This document shows positions 29,505-40,965 of a stretch of DNA of 64,000 nucleotides, one piece after another. The position numbers and the translations under genes are program-made. Source of the stretch: CAVXEH01 sp963805305 (GTDB lineage: Bacteria > Chloroflexota > Limnocylindria > QHBO01); the NCBI GenBank assembly GCA_963805305.1, contig CAWDTM010000008.1, positions 124,001-188,000 of the forward strand. The letters are read 5' to 3'. The number at the start of each line of letters is the position of its first letter. Position 1 is the stretch's first letter. Under the pieces are notes generated by a model. It saw only the letters and a program-made list of their open reading frames with translations. It ran no database searches and had not been told where the DNA came from.

Positions 29505-30209
29505 GTGGACCGGATCTGCCCGCTTCTGGCGCTCGCCGCTGATCTCCGGACCGTCGTTGGCGGCTTCGATCCCGAGCATCGCTGCACAGCCGGCAACCCG
29601 GCCCTGGCGCTGGACCGTGCCACGCAACAGCGTCTCTGCCTCCACGAGGCCCACCTGGAATGCTCCCGCTATCGCGAATGGGCATCGCGGCGCGCGCTCG
29701 CCGGGGGTGTCCCGCGCCCTGCGTCGGACACCGCGTTCGTGCGGACACGACTGGTCATCGAGCCCGAGGTCGCCTGGCGCGGTGTGAGCCTGCCGGCGCG
29801 ACGCGGCCATCGACCGGGGCGCGCGGTGATCGGCGGGGCCGCGGCCCTGCTCGCCTTTGGCTCGATCGCCGCTGCCGGCGCGTCGACCCAGGGGTTCGGC
29901 CTCCTCGCGGGGGCCGGCGCCACCGCCACGCCCACGGTGAGTCCCAGCCCGTCGCCGAGTCCCAGTCCATCACCGACCGCCACACCCAGCCCCTCGCCCA
30001 CCCCGTCGCCAACGCCGTCACCGACGCCCAAACCCGCCACCCCGGCGCCGACGCCGAAGCCCACGGTGCGAACCTATCGGGTGCAGGGCGGGGACACCCT
30101 CTCCTCGATCGCGGCTCGCTTCGGCGTGTCCGTTCAGGCGCTCATCAACGCGAACGGCATCACGGACCCGAACAGCCTGAGCATCGGCCAGGTGCTGGTC
30201 ATCCCCTGA
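29505..30209 (+). CDS. LysM-domain exported protein with cysteine-rich N-terminus
   Basis: This 234-residue protein starts with GTG at 29505. Residues 1-50 show a patterned cysteine module: CPLL near residue 4, HRC near 27, LCL near 46 and a last Cys before YREW. This resembles N-terminal modules I associate with Chloroflexota LysM proteins. A hydrophobic segment (about residues 107-127) should span the membrane. A Pro/Ser/Thr repeat linker (about 138-180) then leads to one LysM domain (YRVQGGDTLSSIAARFGVSV...LSIGQVLVIP), which binds peptidoglycan glycans. It is convergent with the Fpg-family gene. Confidence 0.8.
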   Translation: MDRICPLLALAADLRTVVGGFDPEHRCTAGNPALALDRATQQRLCLHEAHLECSRYREWASRRALAGGVPRPASDTAFVRTRLVIEPEVAWRGVSLPARRGHRPGRAVIGGAAALLAFGSIAAAGASTQGFGLLAGAGATATPTVSPSPSPSPSPSPTATPSPSPTPSPTPSPTPKPATPAPTPKPTVRTYRVQGGDTLSSIAARFGVSVQALINANGITDPNSLSIGQVLVIP

Positions 30210-30215
30210 AGGAGC

Positions 30216-31037
30216 TCAGAACGGGGGCTGGCAGGTCCGGCAGAAGGTCGTCGCCTCGTCTCCGCCGATCTGCCGGAGCTCCCGGCCGCAGCGCGGGCAG
30301 GGCTCTCCGCCGCGCAGGTGCACCTTGAGGAATTCCCGGTGCTGGGTTTCGATGTGCGGTGGCACGAGCGTGCGCACCTGGTCCACGGCATCGGCCAGGA
30401 CGCCACGCATGGCTTCATAGAGGCGATCGACATCCTCCGGCCGGAGGGTGCTGCGCCGCCGGAACGGAGCCAGGCGAGCCTCCCACAGGATCTCGTCGGA
30501 ATAGGCGTTGCCGATGCCTGCCACGAACCGGCCGTTGCGAAGCAGCGGCTTGAGCTGGCCGGGGTGGCGCCGAATGCGATGCCGAAACTCCTCGAGCGTG
30601 AGCGCCGGGTCGTCCGCATCGGGACCCATCTCGCTCCAGCCGGGGATGGACTCGAGCGCATCGGGCTCGACGAGATACAGCTTCCCCAGCATCTCGCGGT
30701 CGACGTAGCGCAGCTCAGTGCCATCGGAAAATCGCAGGCGCAGGCCCGTGCGCGCGCGGACGCGCTCGCACGAATCATCGAGGAGCCAGAATCGGCCCGC
30801 CAGCATGGGGTTCGCGGCCAGGATCTGCCCCCGGCGGCCAGCCCGTTCGAATGGCAGGAGCAGGAACTTGCCGCGGCGGCTGGCGCTGCCTGCGGTGAGA
30901 CCAACCAGGCCGGCCAGCGCCGCGGGCGTGGCCCGCACGAGAATGGGCGTCGGCGCCGACGCGTCCGCGACCGTTCGGCCCGTGATCCGCAGCGCCAGCT
31001 GCTCGGCGACCACGGTCAGGTCGGGCAGCTCAGGCAC
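30216..31037 (-). CDS. Fpg/Nei-family DNA glycosylase
   Basis: This 273-residue base-excision enzyme begins MPELPDLTVV. The catalytic Pro2 and Glu3 are present, but the usual second Glu of PELPEVE is Asp. The beta-hairpin lysine region is SRRGKFLLLPF, and the helix-two-turn-helix is GRFVAGIGNAYSDEILW. The C-terminal zinc finger is CPRCGRELRQIGGDEATTFCRTCQ-like with all four cysteines. It could be Fpg (8-oxoguanine) or a Nei-like enzyme; DL instead of EV and the zinc finger ending suggest a divergent actinobacterial-type branch. The start is the ATG at 31037. Confidence 0.85.
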   Translation of the reverse strand: MPELPDLTVVAEQLALRITGRTVADASAPTPILVRATPAALAGLVGLTAGSASRRGKFLLLPFERAGRRGQILAANPMLAGRFWLLDDSCERVRARTGLRLRFSDGTELRYVDREMLGKLYLVEPDALESIPGWSEMGPDADDPALTLEEFRHRIRRHPGQLKPLLRNGRFVAGIGNAYSDEILWEARLAPFRRRSTLRPEDVDRLYEAMRGVLADAVDQVRTLVPPHIETQHREFLKVHLRGGEPCPRCGRELRQIGGDEATTFCRTCQPPF

Positions 31038-31189
31038 GGAGGGACCCCATTGACCGTATGGTATGCTACGCCGGCTCTGCAGCAGACAACCTCATAGCGC
31101 CGTGCGCGGTTGAGCGTCGAGCACAGCTCGAGGATAAGAGGAGCACCAGTCAGAAGAGACAGGCAGCCTTCTACGAATTGAGCGTTCGA

Positions 31190-31220
31190 AACGCCCTCCG
31201 ATGCATGGGAGGGCGTTTGT
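31190..31220 (+). promoter_or_regulatory. Strong hairpin in the rpsA leader (possible attenuator)
   Basis: AACGCCCTCC at 31190-31199 pairs perfectly with GGAGGGCGTT at 31208-31217, followed by TGT. The hairpin lies 40 bases before the rpsA start. It may be a weak intrinsic terminator or a binding site for S1 autoregulation. An extended -10-like TGGTATGCT lies upstream at 31059-31067. Confidence 0.5.
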
Positions 31221-31256
31221 GCTGCAGGGACTTTGTTGGACAGGAGCACACCACAC

Positions 31257-33350
31257 TTGACTGAAGAGACGAACAAGCCCGAGCCCCAGGACGCCGAGAG
31301 CGAAGCTGCCGTGTCGCCAATCGCGACAGAGGAGCCCGCCGCGGCGGCACCCATGGCAGAGGATCCGGTGGCGGACGCCTCGGCCGTGTCCGAGGAGACG
31401 GCCGAGGCGGCGATCGCCGAGGCTCCCGCCACGGCGGCGGTCGACGGCGAGCCCGAGGCCGTTGCAGCCGAGGCTGTTCCGGCGACGGAGGAAGCGGCGA
31501 CTTCCGCCGTGGAGGAGCCGGCGACGGAGGATTCCGCCTCGGCTGAGAGCACCGCCGCGCCCGAGGCAGAGCCCGTCCCCGAGGCAGAGCCCGTCCCCGA
31601 GGCAGAGCCCGTCCCCGAGGCAGAGCCCACCGCTGCGGCTGCGAGCGCGCCCGAGCCAATGACCATGGCCGAGCTCCTCGAGCTGCCGGATGTCGAGGTC
31701 AAGAGCCTGAAGCACGGCGACGTGGTCGAAGGCACCGTGGTGCGGATCGATCCGGACGAGATCCTGGTCGACTTCGGGGGCAAGAGCGAGGGCGTCGTCT
31801 CGAACCGCGAGTTGATCGGGCGCCGGGGACGCGACAGTGACGAGTCTCGCCCCGAGATCAAGATGGGCGACGAGGTGCTCGTCTACGTCCTGCAGCCGGA
31901 GTCGCCGGAGGGCCACGCTGTCCTGTCGCTTCGTCGCGCCGGGCTCGAGCGCAAGTGGCGCGCGATGCAGGAGCGGTTCGACGCCGGCGAGATCGTCGAG
32001 GCGCGCGTCATCGACCACAACAAGGGTGGCCTGATCGTCGACCTGGGCGTGCGCGGCTTCGTGCCGATCAGCCAGATCGTCGACTTCCCCCGCCGGCCGC
32101 GCGACGAGCAGCCGCGCGACGCCGCTCAGGAGATCGCCGAGAAGCTGCAGCCCTTCGTGGGTCGCACCCTGCGGCTGAAGATCCTCGAGGTGAACCGCAA
32201 GGCGAATCGGCTGATCCTCTCCGAGAAGGTCGCGCTGTACGAAGAGCGTCGTGAGAAGCGCGACGAGCTCTTCAGCAGTCTCCAGGTCGGCCAGCGAGTC
32301 AAGGGCACCGTGCGCAGCATCGCCCCGTTTGGCGTCTTCGTGGACCTGGGCGGCATCGACGGCCTGGTGCACAAGTCGGAGCTGTCCTGGAACAAGGTCA
32401 ACAACCCGGAGACCGCCCACGCCATCGGTGACGAGGTCGAGGCCGAGGTCATCGACATCAACCACGAGCGCGGACGCATCAGCCTGTCCATCCGCCGGCT
32501 GCAGCCGGATCCCTGGCAGGAGTCCGTTGCCAAGTACGCCATCGGCGACCTCATCGAGGGCGTGGTCACGAAGCTCGTCAACTTCGGCGCATTCGTGCGC
32601 GTGGAAGAGGGGCTCGAGGGACTCATCCATATCAGCGAGCTCTCGAACCAGCGCGTCGCGCATCCGGGCGACGTCGTGAAGGAAGGCGAGACGCTCAAGC
32701 TGAAGATCATCAGCCTGGACTCGGAGCGCCATCGGCTGGGGCTGAGCCTGAAGCAGGCCGACGGGACGGCCCCCGCGCCGGCGAGCGCGCCGTCCCGCTT
32801 CGAGGACCGCCCGCCGCGGCGCGAGCGTCGTGATCGCCGCGATCGCGAGTACCGACCGGAGGATGCGATTCGCGAGCCGGACGAGGGGATCGACAACACG
32901 ATGGCAGCTGCCTTCGCGGAGTCTGGTCTGCTCGCCCAGTTCCGGGCCAGCCAGGCCGAGCGCGAGGCCGACGCCGAGAAGCCGGCAGACGTGCAGGCCG
33001 AGAAGGCGGAACCAGCCGCTGAGCCGGAGGCGCCCGAGCCCAAGGCCAAGGCCGAGAAGGCGGAACCAGCCGCTGAGCCGGAGGCGCCCGAGCCCAAGGC
33101 CAAGGCCGAGAAGGCGGAACCAGCCGCTGAGCCGGAGGCGCCCGAGCCCAAGGCCAAGGCTGAGAAGGCGGAACCAGCCGCTGAGCCGGAGGCGCCCGAG
33201 CCCAAGGCCAAGGCCGAGAAGGCCGAGAAGGCCGAGAAGGCCGAGGCAGCCGTTGAGGTTGCGGAGCCCGAGGCGGTGGCCGAGCCCACGTCGGAATCCG
33301 AGGCCCCTGCAGAGCCCGGGCCTGAGACGGCCGCGGAGGAGAAGGCCTAG
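31257..33350 (+). CDS. rpsA: 30S ribosomal protein S1, with acidic repeat tails
   Basis: S1 binds mRNA on the 30S subunit and helps initiation. I start it at the TTG at 31257, with AGGAG 10 bases upstream, giving 697 residues. Residues 1-145 are an Ala/Glu/Pro-rich acidic extension. Four S1 domains follow, beginning near 149, 243, 344 and 430; domains 3 and 4 have the classic GVFVDLGGIDGLVHKSEL and GAFVRVEEGLEGLIHISEL cores. After a basic patch (RPPRRERRDRRDREYR) comes an Ala/Glu/Lys/Pro-rich tail with four 18-residue repeats. Four S1 domains with low-complexity ends resemble high-GC Gram-positive S1. The upstream hairpin suggests regulation of its own mRNA. Confidence 0.9.
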   Translation: MTEETNKPEPQDAESEAAVSPIATEEPAAAAPMAEDPVADASAVSEETAEAAIAEAPATAAVDGEPEAVAAEAVPATEEAATSAVEEPATEDSASAESTAAPEAEPVPEAEPVPEAEPVPEAEPTAAAASAPEPMTMAELLELPDVEVKSLKHGDVVEGTVVRIDPDEILVDFGGKSEGVVSNRELIGRRGRDSDESRPEIKMGDEVLVYVLQPESPEGHAVLSLRRAGLERKWRAMQERFDAGEIVEARVIDHNKGGLIVDLGVRGFVPISQIVDFPRRPRDEQPRDAAQEIAEKLQPFVGRTLRLKILEVNRKANRLILSEKVALYEERREKRDELFSSLQVGQRVKGTVRSIAPFGVFVDLGGIDGLVHKSELSWNKVNNPETAHAIGDEVEAEVIDINHERGRISLSIRRLQPDPWQESVAKYAIGDLIEGVVTKLVNFGAFVRVEEGLEGLIHISELSNQRVAHPGDVVKEGETLKLKIISLDSERHRLGLSLKQADGTAPAPASAPSRFEDRPPRRERRDRRDREYRPEDAIREPDEGIDNTMAAAFAESGLLAQFRASQAEREADAEKPADVQAEKAEPAAEPEAPEPKAKAEKAEPAAEPEAPEPKAKAEKAEPAAEPEAPEPKAKAEKAEPAAEPEAPEPKAKAEKAEKAEKAEAAVEVAEPEAVAEPTSESEAPAEPGPETAAEEKA
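31565..31628 (+). repeat. Short in-frame tandem repeat in the rpsA N-terminal extension
   Basis: About three and a half copies of an 18-base unit encoding EAEPVP. Copies are nearly identical at the DNA level. Confidence 0.8.
33000..33215 (+). repeat. Four tandem 54-base repeats in the rpsA C-terminal tail
   Basis: Units at 33000, 33054, 33108 and 33162 each encode EKAEPAAEPEAPEPKAKA. The copies are virtually identical in DNA, including third positions, so they arose by recent duplication. A shorter EKA repeat follows. Confidence 0.95.
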
Positions 33351-33359
33351 CGATCGATC

Positions 33360-33380
33360 GCGCCCGGACCGGCCGGGCGC
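33360..33380 (+). terminator. Hairpin after rpsA
   Basis: GCGCCCGG at 33360-33367 pairs with CCGGGCGC at 33373-33380, 10 bases after the rpsA stop. A second hairpin lies at 33397-33425 (GAGGCGG...CCGCCTC). Neither has a clear T run; together they may end the rpsA transcript. Confidence 0.45.
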
Positions 33381-33578
33381 ACCCGTCCATTGGCACGAGG
33401 CGGACCCGCGTGACGGGGCCGCCTCTCGCTATCCTGCGGAGCAGCATCGAGACCCCGCAGGACTGGAACCAGCACCGAAGTACCTATTGAAGACACCATC
33501 TCGTAGTGGTGCCGTACACTCAGAGGAGGCGTCTGCGGGCAAGCGGCCCGTTCAACGCCCGTCACCAAGGACGCGACC

Positions 33579-36071
<2,493 letters not shown>

Positions 36072-36230
36072 GCCGGCGTTCGCCTCCTGGACCCACGGTT
36101 CGCGAAGGGGCCACTCGAAGCTCGTTGCGCGCCTGATGCGCGCGCCGCGCAGGTCGGGACCACCGGGCGGCCGTGCTCCGTCGCGGCGGGCGATAAGCCG
36201 CCGGCAAACGCGGCGTGGCAAGATGAGCCG

Positions 36231-37607
36231 ATGCCCGCCGTCCGTTCCGTCTACGTCTGCCAGCAGTGCGGCTCGACCTCGCCCAAGTGGGCGGGGCAAT
36301 GCCCAAGCTGCGAGGCATGGAACACCCTCGTCGAAACGGTGATGCCGTCCGGCCCGCCCAGGCGACGGGAGCGCACCGGTGCCGGGCCAGGCGCCGCTGC
36401 CGTGCAGCCCATCGGCTCGGTGTCGAGCGCTGAGGCGGATCGCCTGGCGAGCGGCATCGGGGAGCTGGATCGGGTCCTGGGCGGCGGCCTGGTCCCCGGC
36501 TCCATCGTCCTGTTCGGCGGCGACCCGGGGATCGGCAAGTCGACGCTGCTCCTGCAGCTGGCCGCTCGCCTGGCCGCCCGTGGTGCGACGGCCCTGTACG
36601 TGACGGGCGAGGAGTCCTCCAGGCAGGTCCGTGGCCGAGCGGAGCGGGTCGGCGCCGTCGTGGACGGCGTTTCGCTGCTCGCGACGACCGAGCTGGAGAC
36701 CGCGATCGAGGCGATCGTCGCGACGGCGCCCGCGCTGGCGGTCGTCGACAGCGTCCAGACGCTCGCCAGCGCCGAGCTGGGTGGGCCGGCGGGGAGCGTC
36801 GGGCAGGTGCGCGAAGTGGCCGTGCGGCTGTCGGAGGTGGCCAAGACCAGCGCAACCTGCGTCGCCCTGGTCGGGCACGTTACCAAGGAGGGCACCGTTG
36901 CCGGTCCCCGCACGCTCGAGCACCTTGTCGACGCGGTGGTCTACCTGGAAGGCGAGCGGCTGGGAACCACGCGGCTGGTTCGGGCCGCGAAGAACCGGTT
37001 TGGCTCGACCGACGAGGTGGGGGTGCTCGAGATGCGCGGTGACGGCCTGGTCGAGGTGCCCGACGCGTCCCGGTTCTTCCTCGAATCGGAGCAGCCGCCG
37101 GTCGCGGGCAGCGCGGTGACGATCGCCCTGGAGGGAACGCGCCCGCTGGCAGTCGAGATCCAGGCGCTTGTCGCCCCGGCGGGATACGGCTCACCGCGCC
37201 GCGCGACGACCGGGATGGACACGAACCGGATCCTGATGCTCATCGCGGTCCTGGCCCGCCACGCCGGGCTGAACCTCACCGGGCACGATGTCTACGTCAA
37301 CGTGGCCGGCGGTCTGCGGATCGAGGAGCCTGCGGCCGACCTGGCGGTTGCCGCGGCGCTCGCCTCGTCCCTGCGCGAGCGCGCCGTCCGGTCCGGCACC
37401 GTGTTGGCCGGCGAGCTGGCCCTCTCCGGGCGACTCCGGCCCGCGTCACGGCCCGAACGTCGCCTCGCAGAGGCGGAGCGGCTTGGCTTCACCCGGCTGA
37501 TCACCGGCCCGGAGCGCGGCGGGGCAGGCGATGGGCAGACGCCGCACAGCGGGATCGAGCGGGCCCGCGACCTGCGCGACGCGCTGCAGCGCGCGCTCGA
37601 GGGGTAG
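36231..37607 (+). CDS. radA: DNA repair protein RadA/Sms
   Basis: RadA is a RecA-like helicase that extends D-loops and processes recombination intermediates. The 458-residue protein has the N-terminal C4 zinc finger (CQQCGSTSPKWAGQCPSC, residues about 10-27), Walker A GGDPGIGKSTLLLQ near 97, the diagnostic KNRFG motif near residue 253, and the C-terminal Lon-like domain (from about 285) with VYVNVAGGLRIEEPAADLA. It follows clpC as in Firmicutes. The disA gene that often lies next is absent, and yacL follows directly. Confidence 0.95.
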   Translation: MPAVRSVYVCQQCGSTSPKWAGQCPSCEAWNTLVETVMPSGPPRRRERTGAGPGAAAVQPIGSVSSAEADRLASGIGELDRVLGGGLVPGSIVLFGGDPGIGKSTLLLQLAARLAARGATALYVTGEESSRQVRGRAERVGAVVDGVSLLATTELETAIEAIVATAPALAVVDSVQTLASAELGGPAGSVGQVREVAVRLSEVAKTSATCVALVGHVTKEGTVAGPRTLEHLVDAVVYLEGERLGTTRLVRAAKNRFGSTDEVGVLEMRGDGLVEVPDASRFFLESEQPPVAGSAVTIALEGTRPLAVEIQALVAPAGYGSPRRATTGMDTNRILMLIAVLARHAGLNLTGHDVYVNVAGGLRIEEPAADLAVAAALASSLRERAVRSGTVLAGELALSGRLRPASRPERRLAEAERLGFTRLITGPERGGAGDGQTPHSGIERARDLRDALQRALEG

Positions 37608-37775
37608 CACACGGCCCGCAGCGACCCGAATTCGCTGGTTGCCCGCCCGCACCTTGAGTGCTACGGTTGCCGCCCGCTTTGGCGGGACGTCCTTTGCGTC
37701 GCCGGCTTCATCCCTTCATCGGCCTCATCTGCGGCGGCGTCGAACCTCGTTATCAATCCCGGACTCATCAACTAA

Positions 37776-38972
37776 ATGACACGACTCATCCAGCTCCTCG
37801 GCGCTTTGCTCGGGACGATCGGCGGGCTCGCGCTTGGCGTGGTCCTGCTCCGACAGGCGGAAGGCCTGCTCGATCCCGGGAATCGCGGCGCCTTCCTCAC
37901 CGCCTTCGTGGTTGCCAGCTTCCTGTTCGGGTATCTGGCCATCCCGTACGTCACCGTGTACCCCACCCGCTGGGCTGTGGCGCAGCTGGCCGAGGCGGGT
38001 GCGGGCGAGTACGCCCTGGGCGTCATCGCCATCGTTGTCGGCCTGGTGATGGGCCTGCTGCTGGGCGTCCCGCTCTCCGAGCTGGGCGGCGTCGCGGGGT
38101 CCCTGCTCCCGCCTCTCGTCGCCGTCCTGCTGGCGGCCCTGATGCTCGCGGCAACGCTCTACAAGCGGGCGGTGCTCCTGCCGGCGGCGGCCGGATTGCT
38201 GCCCGGGCATCGGCGCCAGGGCCACATCAAGTCGGTCGTCGTGGATACCAGCGCGGTGATCGACGGGAGAATCGTGGACATCGGCCGCACGGGATTCATC
38301 CTGGGCAGCCTGGTGGTCCCGCGCTTCGTGCTCGACGAGCTGCAGCGCATTGCCGACTCGCCGGACGCCATGCGCCGAAACCGGGGTCGCCGCGGCCTGG
38401 AGATGCTCATGGCGTTGCAGAAGGACTCCATCAGCCCCATCGAGGTGAGCGAGGCGACCTACCCCGAGGTGGCCGATGTCGACGCCAAGCTGATCGCCTT
38501 CGCGCGTGACAACGACGCGGCGATCCTGACCAACGACTTCAACCTCAATCGCGTGGCGGAGCTGCAGGGGATCAGGGTTCTCAACATCAACGAGCTGGCC
38601 AATGCGGTCAAGGCAGTGCTCCATCCGGGCGAGGAGCTCGCCGTGCGCATCATCCAGGAGGGCAAGGAGCCGGGGCAGGGCGTCGGATACCTTGAGGACG
38701 GGACCATGATCGTGGTCGAGGGCGGCAATCGGCTCATGGATCAGGAGGTCGTGACCTCGGTGACGCGAGTCCTGCAGACCGTTGCAGGCCGCATGATCTT
38801 CGCGCAGCCGCGCGACGCGGTCGGCCGTGAGGCCTCGTCACTTCCGGCTACGCCGCCGCCAGAGGCTGTGCTACCCGTGCGGGATACGGGACCAACCCGC
38901 GGCACGCGGGCCACGGCGCGGCGGTCCACCGACGGCGGAACCAAGGACATCGCTGGCCGCGAGTCCGCCTGA
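37776..38972 (+). CDS. PIN/TRAM-domain membrane protein (YacL-like)
   Basis: This 398-residue protein has four N-terminal hydrophobic helices (to about residue 128), a PIN-type nuclease domain starting at VVVDTSAVIDGRIVDIG near 150 with acidic residues further along (LDELQRIADS, DAKLIAFARDNDAAILTND), and a TRAM domain near 287-345 (AVRIIQEGKEPGQGVGYLEDGTMIVVEGG). The family is called YacL or PilT-like; it may act as an RNase or Mg-dependent nuclease. The C-terminal 40 residues are basic and disordered. It lies directly before ispDF, as yacL does before ispD in B. subtilis. Confidence 0.9.
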   Translation: MTRLIQLLGALLGTIGGLALGVVLLRQAEGLLDPGNRGAFLTAFVVASFLFGYLAIPYVTVYPTRWAVAQLAEAGAGEYALGVIAIVVGLVMGLLLGVPLSELGGVAGSLLPPLVAVLLAALMLAATLYKRAVLLPAAAGLLPGHRRQGHIKSVVVDTSAVIDGRIVDIGRTGFILGSLVVPRFVLDELQRIADSPDAMRRNRGRRGLEMLMALQKDSISPIEVSEATYPEVADVDAKLIAFARDNDAAILTNDFNLNRVAELQGIRVLNINELANAVKAVLHPGEELAVRIIQEGKEPGQGVGYLEDGTMIVVEGGNRLMDQEVVTSVTRVLQTVAGRMIFAQPRDAVGREASSLPATPPPEAVLPVRDTGPTRGTRATARRSTDGGTKDIAGRESA

Positions 38973-38976
38973 GGTC

Positions 38977-40197
38977 GTGGCCGCGGGCGTGGCGGACCTC
39001 GTCGCGGTGCTCGTGGCGGCCGGGCGTGCCCGGCGGATGGGCGGCGACAAGCTCTGGCTCGATCTCTGGGGACGCCCGGTCTGGCGCTGGAGCCTCGATT
39101 CGCTTCTGCAGGTCACGGGGCTCTCGCTCGTGGCAGTCGTCGTTCCCGCCGAGCAGGTCGAGCGTTTCCGCGAGCGCCTTCCGCCAGGGGGAGCCGGCCG
39201 CTGCCTCGTCGCGCGGGGCGGGGAGACCCGGGCCGAATCCGTGCGGGCCGGCCTCGAGGCCCTCGAAGGCGCAGGCGTCGCTCGCGACGCGCTGGTGCTC
39301 GTGCACGACGCAGCGCGCCCGGCGGCAGACGCGGCGCTCATGGAGCGTGTCGTCGCCGCGGCCCGCGAATCGGGGGCGGCGATCCCTGTGCTCCCGGTGG
39401 CCGAGACCCTGAAGCGGGTCACCGACGACCTCGTGGTCGCCACCGTCCCCCGGGAGGGGCTCGGCGCGGCACAGACGCCCCAGGCGGCGAGCCTGGAGGA
39501 CCTGCTCTCGTCGTTGCGGGCCGCGCAGGCCCGCCTCACTGAGCCGACCGACGAGGCACAGGCGCTCGATGCGGTGGGGATACCGGTGCGAGCGGTCGCC
39601 GGCGACGCGGCCAACCGCAAGCTGACCGAAGCCGGCGACGAGCCGGTCCTGCGCGCAATCCTGCGGCAGTGGGCGCTCGCCGCGGTTGCGGTGGCTGCGC
39701 CCCCGGCCGACGGTCGGGCGGCCATCGGCTTCGATGCGCACCGCCTCGAGCCGGGACGGACCCTGCGCCTCGGCGGGCTTGTGTTTCTTGACGAGCCAGC
39801 GGGGCTCGCGGGGCATTCCGACGGCGACGTGGCGCTGCACGCGGTGATCGACGCCATGCTCGGAGCCGCGCAGCTGGGTGACGTGGGCGGCCTCTTTCCC
39901 TCTGACGACCCCCGGTGGGAAGGTGCGGACTCCACCGCGTTGCTGCACCAGGCCGTGGCACGGGTCCGCGATGCAGGGCTGGAGCCGCGTTCCGTTGACC
40001 TGACCATCGTCGCGCGCCACCCCGCCATCGCCGCGGTGCGCGAGGCGATGGCGGCGGGGATCGCCGCTGCGCTGGAGGTCTCGCCTGAGCGTGTCAGCGT
40101 CAAGGGCACGACGAGCGACGGCCTGGGCTTTGCCGGCGACGAGGGGATCGCCGCCTTCGCCGTCGCGACCGTGGCCCCGGCATCGGGAACCGGGTGA
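38977..40197 (+). CDS. ispDF: Bifunctional IspD/IspF isoprenoid synthesis enzyme
   Basis: This fused protein should catalyse two steps of the MEP pathway: CTP:methylerythritol-4-phosphate cytidylyltransfer (IspD, residues about 1-235) and MECDP synthesis (IspF, residues about 245-400). IspD shows VAAGRARRMGGDKLW as a divergent nucleotide loop and the VLVHDAARP signature. IspF shows IGFDAHRLEPG, the metal-binding GHSDGDVALHAVIDAMLGA and SVKGTTSDGLGF. The start is uncertain: GTG at 38977 or 38989, both after a GAGG. The middle gene, ispE, is not present. The gene precedes rlmB with a GTGA overlap. Confidence 0.9.
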   Translation: MAAGVADLVAVLVAAGRARRMGGDKLWLDLWGRPVWRWSLDSLLQVTGLSLVAVVVPAEQVERFRERLPPGGAGRCLVARGGETRAESVRAGLEALEGAGVARDALVLVHDAARPAADAALMERVVAAARESGAAIPVLPVAETLKRVTDDLVVATVPREGLGAAQTPQAASLEDLLSSLRAAQARLTEPTDEAQALDAVGIPVRAVAGDAANRKLTEAGDEPVLRAILRQWALAAVAVAAPPADGRAAIGFDAHRLEPGRTLRLGGLVFLDEPAGLAGHSDGDVALHAVIDAMLGAAQLGDVGGLFPSDDPRWEGADSTALLHQAVARVRDAGLEPRSVDLTIVARHPAIAAVREAMAAGIAAALEVSPERVSVKGTTSDGLGFAGDEGIAAFAVATVAPASGTG

Positions 40198-40940
40198 CCG
40201 AGTGGATCGGTGGCCGCCGCCCGGTGGCGGAGGCTCTCGCCGCAGGACGGGTCGCGCGGAGGCTCCTGGTCTCCGTCAGCGCCAAGCCGGGTCCCGAGCT
40301 GCGCGAGGTGCTCGGCCGCGCGCGAGCCGCGGGGATCCCGATCCTAGAGGTCCCCGGTGATCGACTGGCACGCCTGGCCGGATTCGAGGGCCACCAGGGG
40401 TTGCTCCTCGAGGTTGCGGAGCGGCGCTGGTCGGACGTGACGGAGATGCTGGCTCGCGCCGCGGCCGGCGGACATCCGCCGTTCCTCCTCCTGGGCGAGC
40501 ATCTGCAGGACCCGACCAACTTCGGTGCGCTGCTGCGTTCGGCGGAGGCAGCCGGCATCGACGGAGTCATCGTCCCTGAACGCGGTGCGGCACCGCTCAC
40601 CGCTGCGGCGGTCAAGGCGTCGGCTGGCGCCAGCGAGCATCTCCTCATCGCGCGGGTCGGGAGCCTGGGGCAGGTGATCCATGAGCTCAAGGAACGGGGC
40701 GTGCGGCTCGTCGCTGCGGACCAGGAGGCCGAAGCCCTGGCCTGGGAGACGGATCTGACCGGGCCTATCGCCGTTGTGGTCGGCAGCGAGGGGAGCGGCC
40801 TGTCGGGTGCGACCAGACGGCGGTGCGACATGCTCGTGCGGTTCCCGATGGCGGGGCGCGTCGCCTCCCTGAACGCGGCGAGCGCGGGCGCGCTGCTCCT
40901 GTTCGAGGTCGTCCGCCAGCGAAATGTGCCGCATGATTAG
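40194..40940 (+). CDS. rlmB: SpoU-family rRNA 2'-O-methyltransferase (RlmB-like)
   Basis: This 248-residue SPOUT enzyme resembles RlmB, which methylates 2'-O of G2251 in 23S rRNA. The N-terminal substrate-binding domain (GGRRPVAEAL..., about 1-70) is followed by SPOUT motif 1 LLGEHLQDPTNFGALLRSAEAAG near 100, motif 2 IAVVVGSEGSGLS near 190 and motif 3 IPM-equivalent RFPMAGRVASLNAASAGALLLFE. GTG at 40194 overlaps the ispDF stop, so translation is probably coupled. The ispD/F-(gltX/cysS)-rlmB neighbourhood is conserved in Firmicutes. Confidence 0.92.
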   Translation: MTEWIGGRRPVAEALAAGRVARRLLVSVSAKPGPELREVLGRARAAGIPILEVPGDRLARLAGFEGHQGLLLEVAERRWSDVTEMLARAAAGGHPPFLLLGEHLQDPTNFGALLRSAEAAGIDGVIVPERGAAPLTAAAVKASAGASEHLLIARVGSLGQVIHELKERGVRLVAADQEAEALAWETDLTGPIAVVVGSEGSGLSGATRRRCDMLVRFPMAGRVASLNAASAGALLLFEVVRQRNVPHD

Positions 40941-40965
40941 AATCGCCGCGAGGTCCTGAACACCC

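Noticed and set aside
33000..33215. Possible CRISPR-like array in the four 54-base repeats
   Set aside because: The repeats are directly adjacent with no spacers and are in-frame coding repeats of S1.
33487..33520. Promoter or CIRCE/CtsR operator before clpC
   Set aside because: TTGAAG and TACACT are 21 bases apart or more, and no inverted repeat of the CIRCE or CtsR kind is present.
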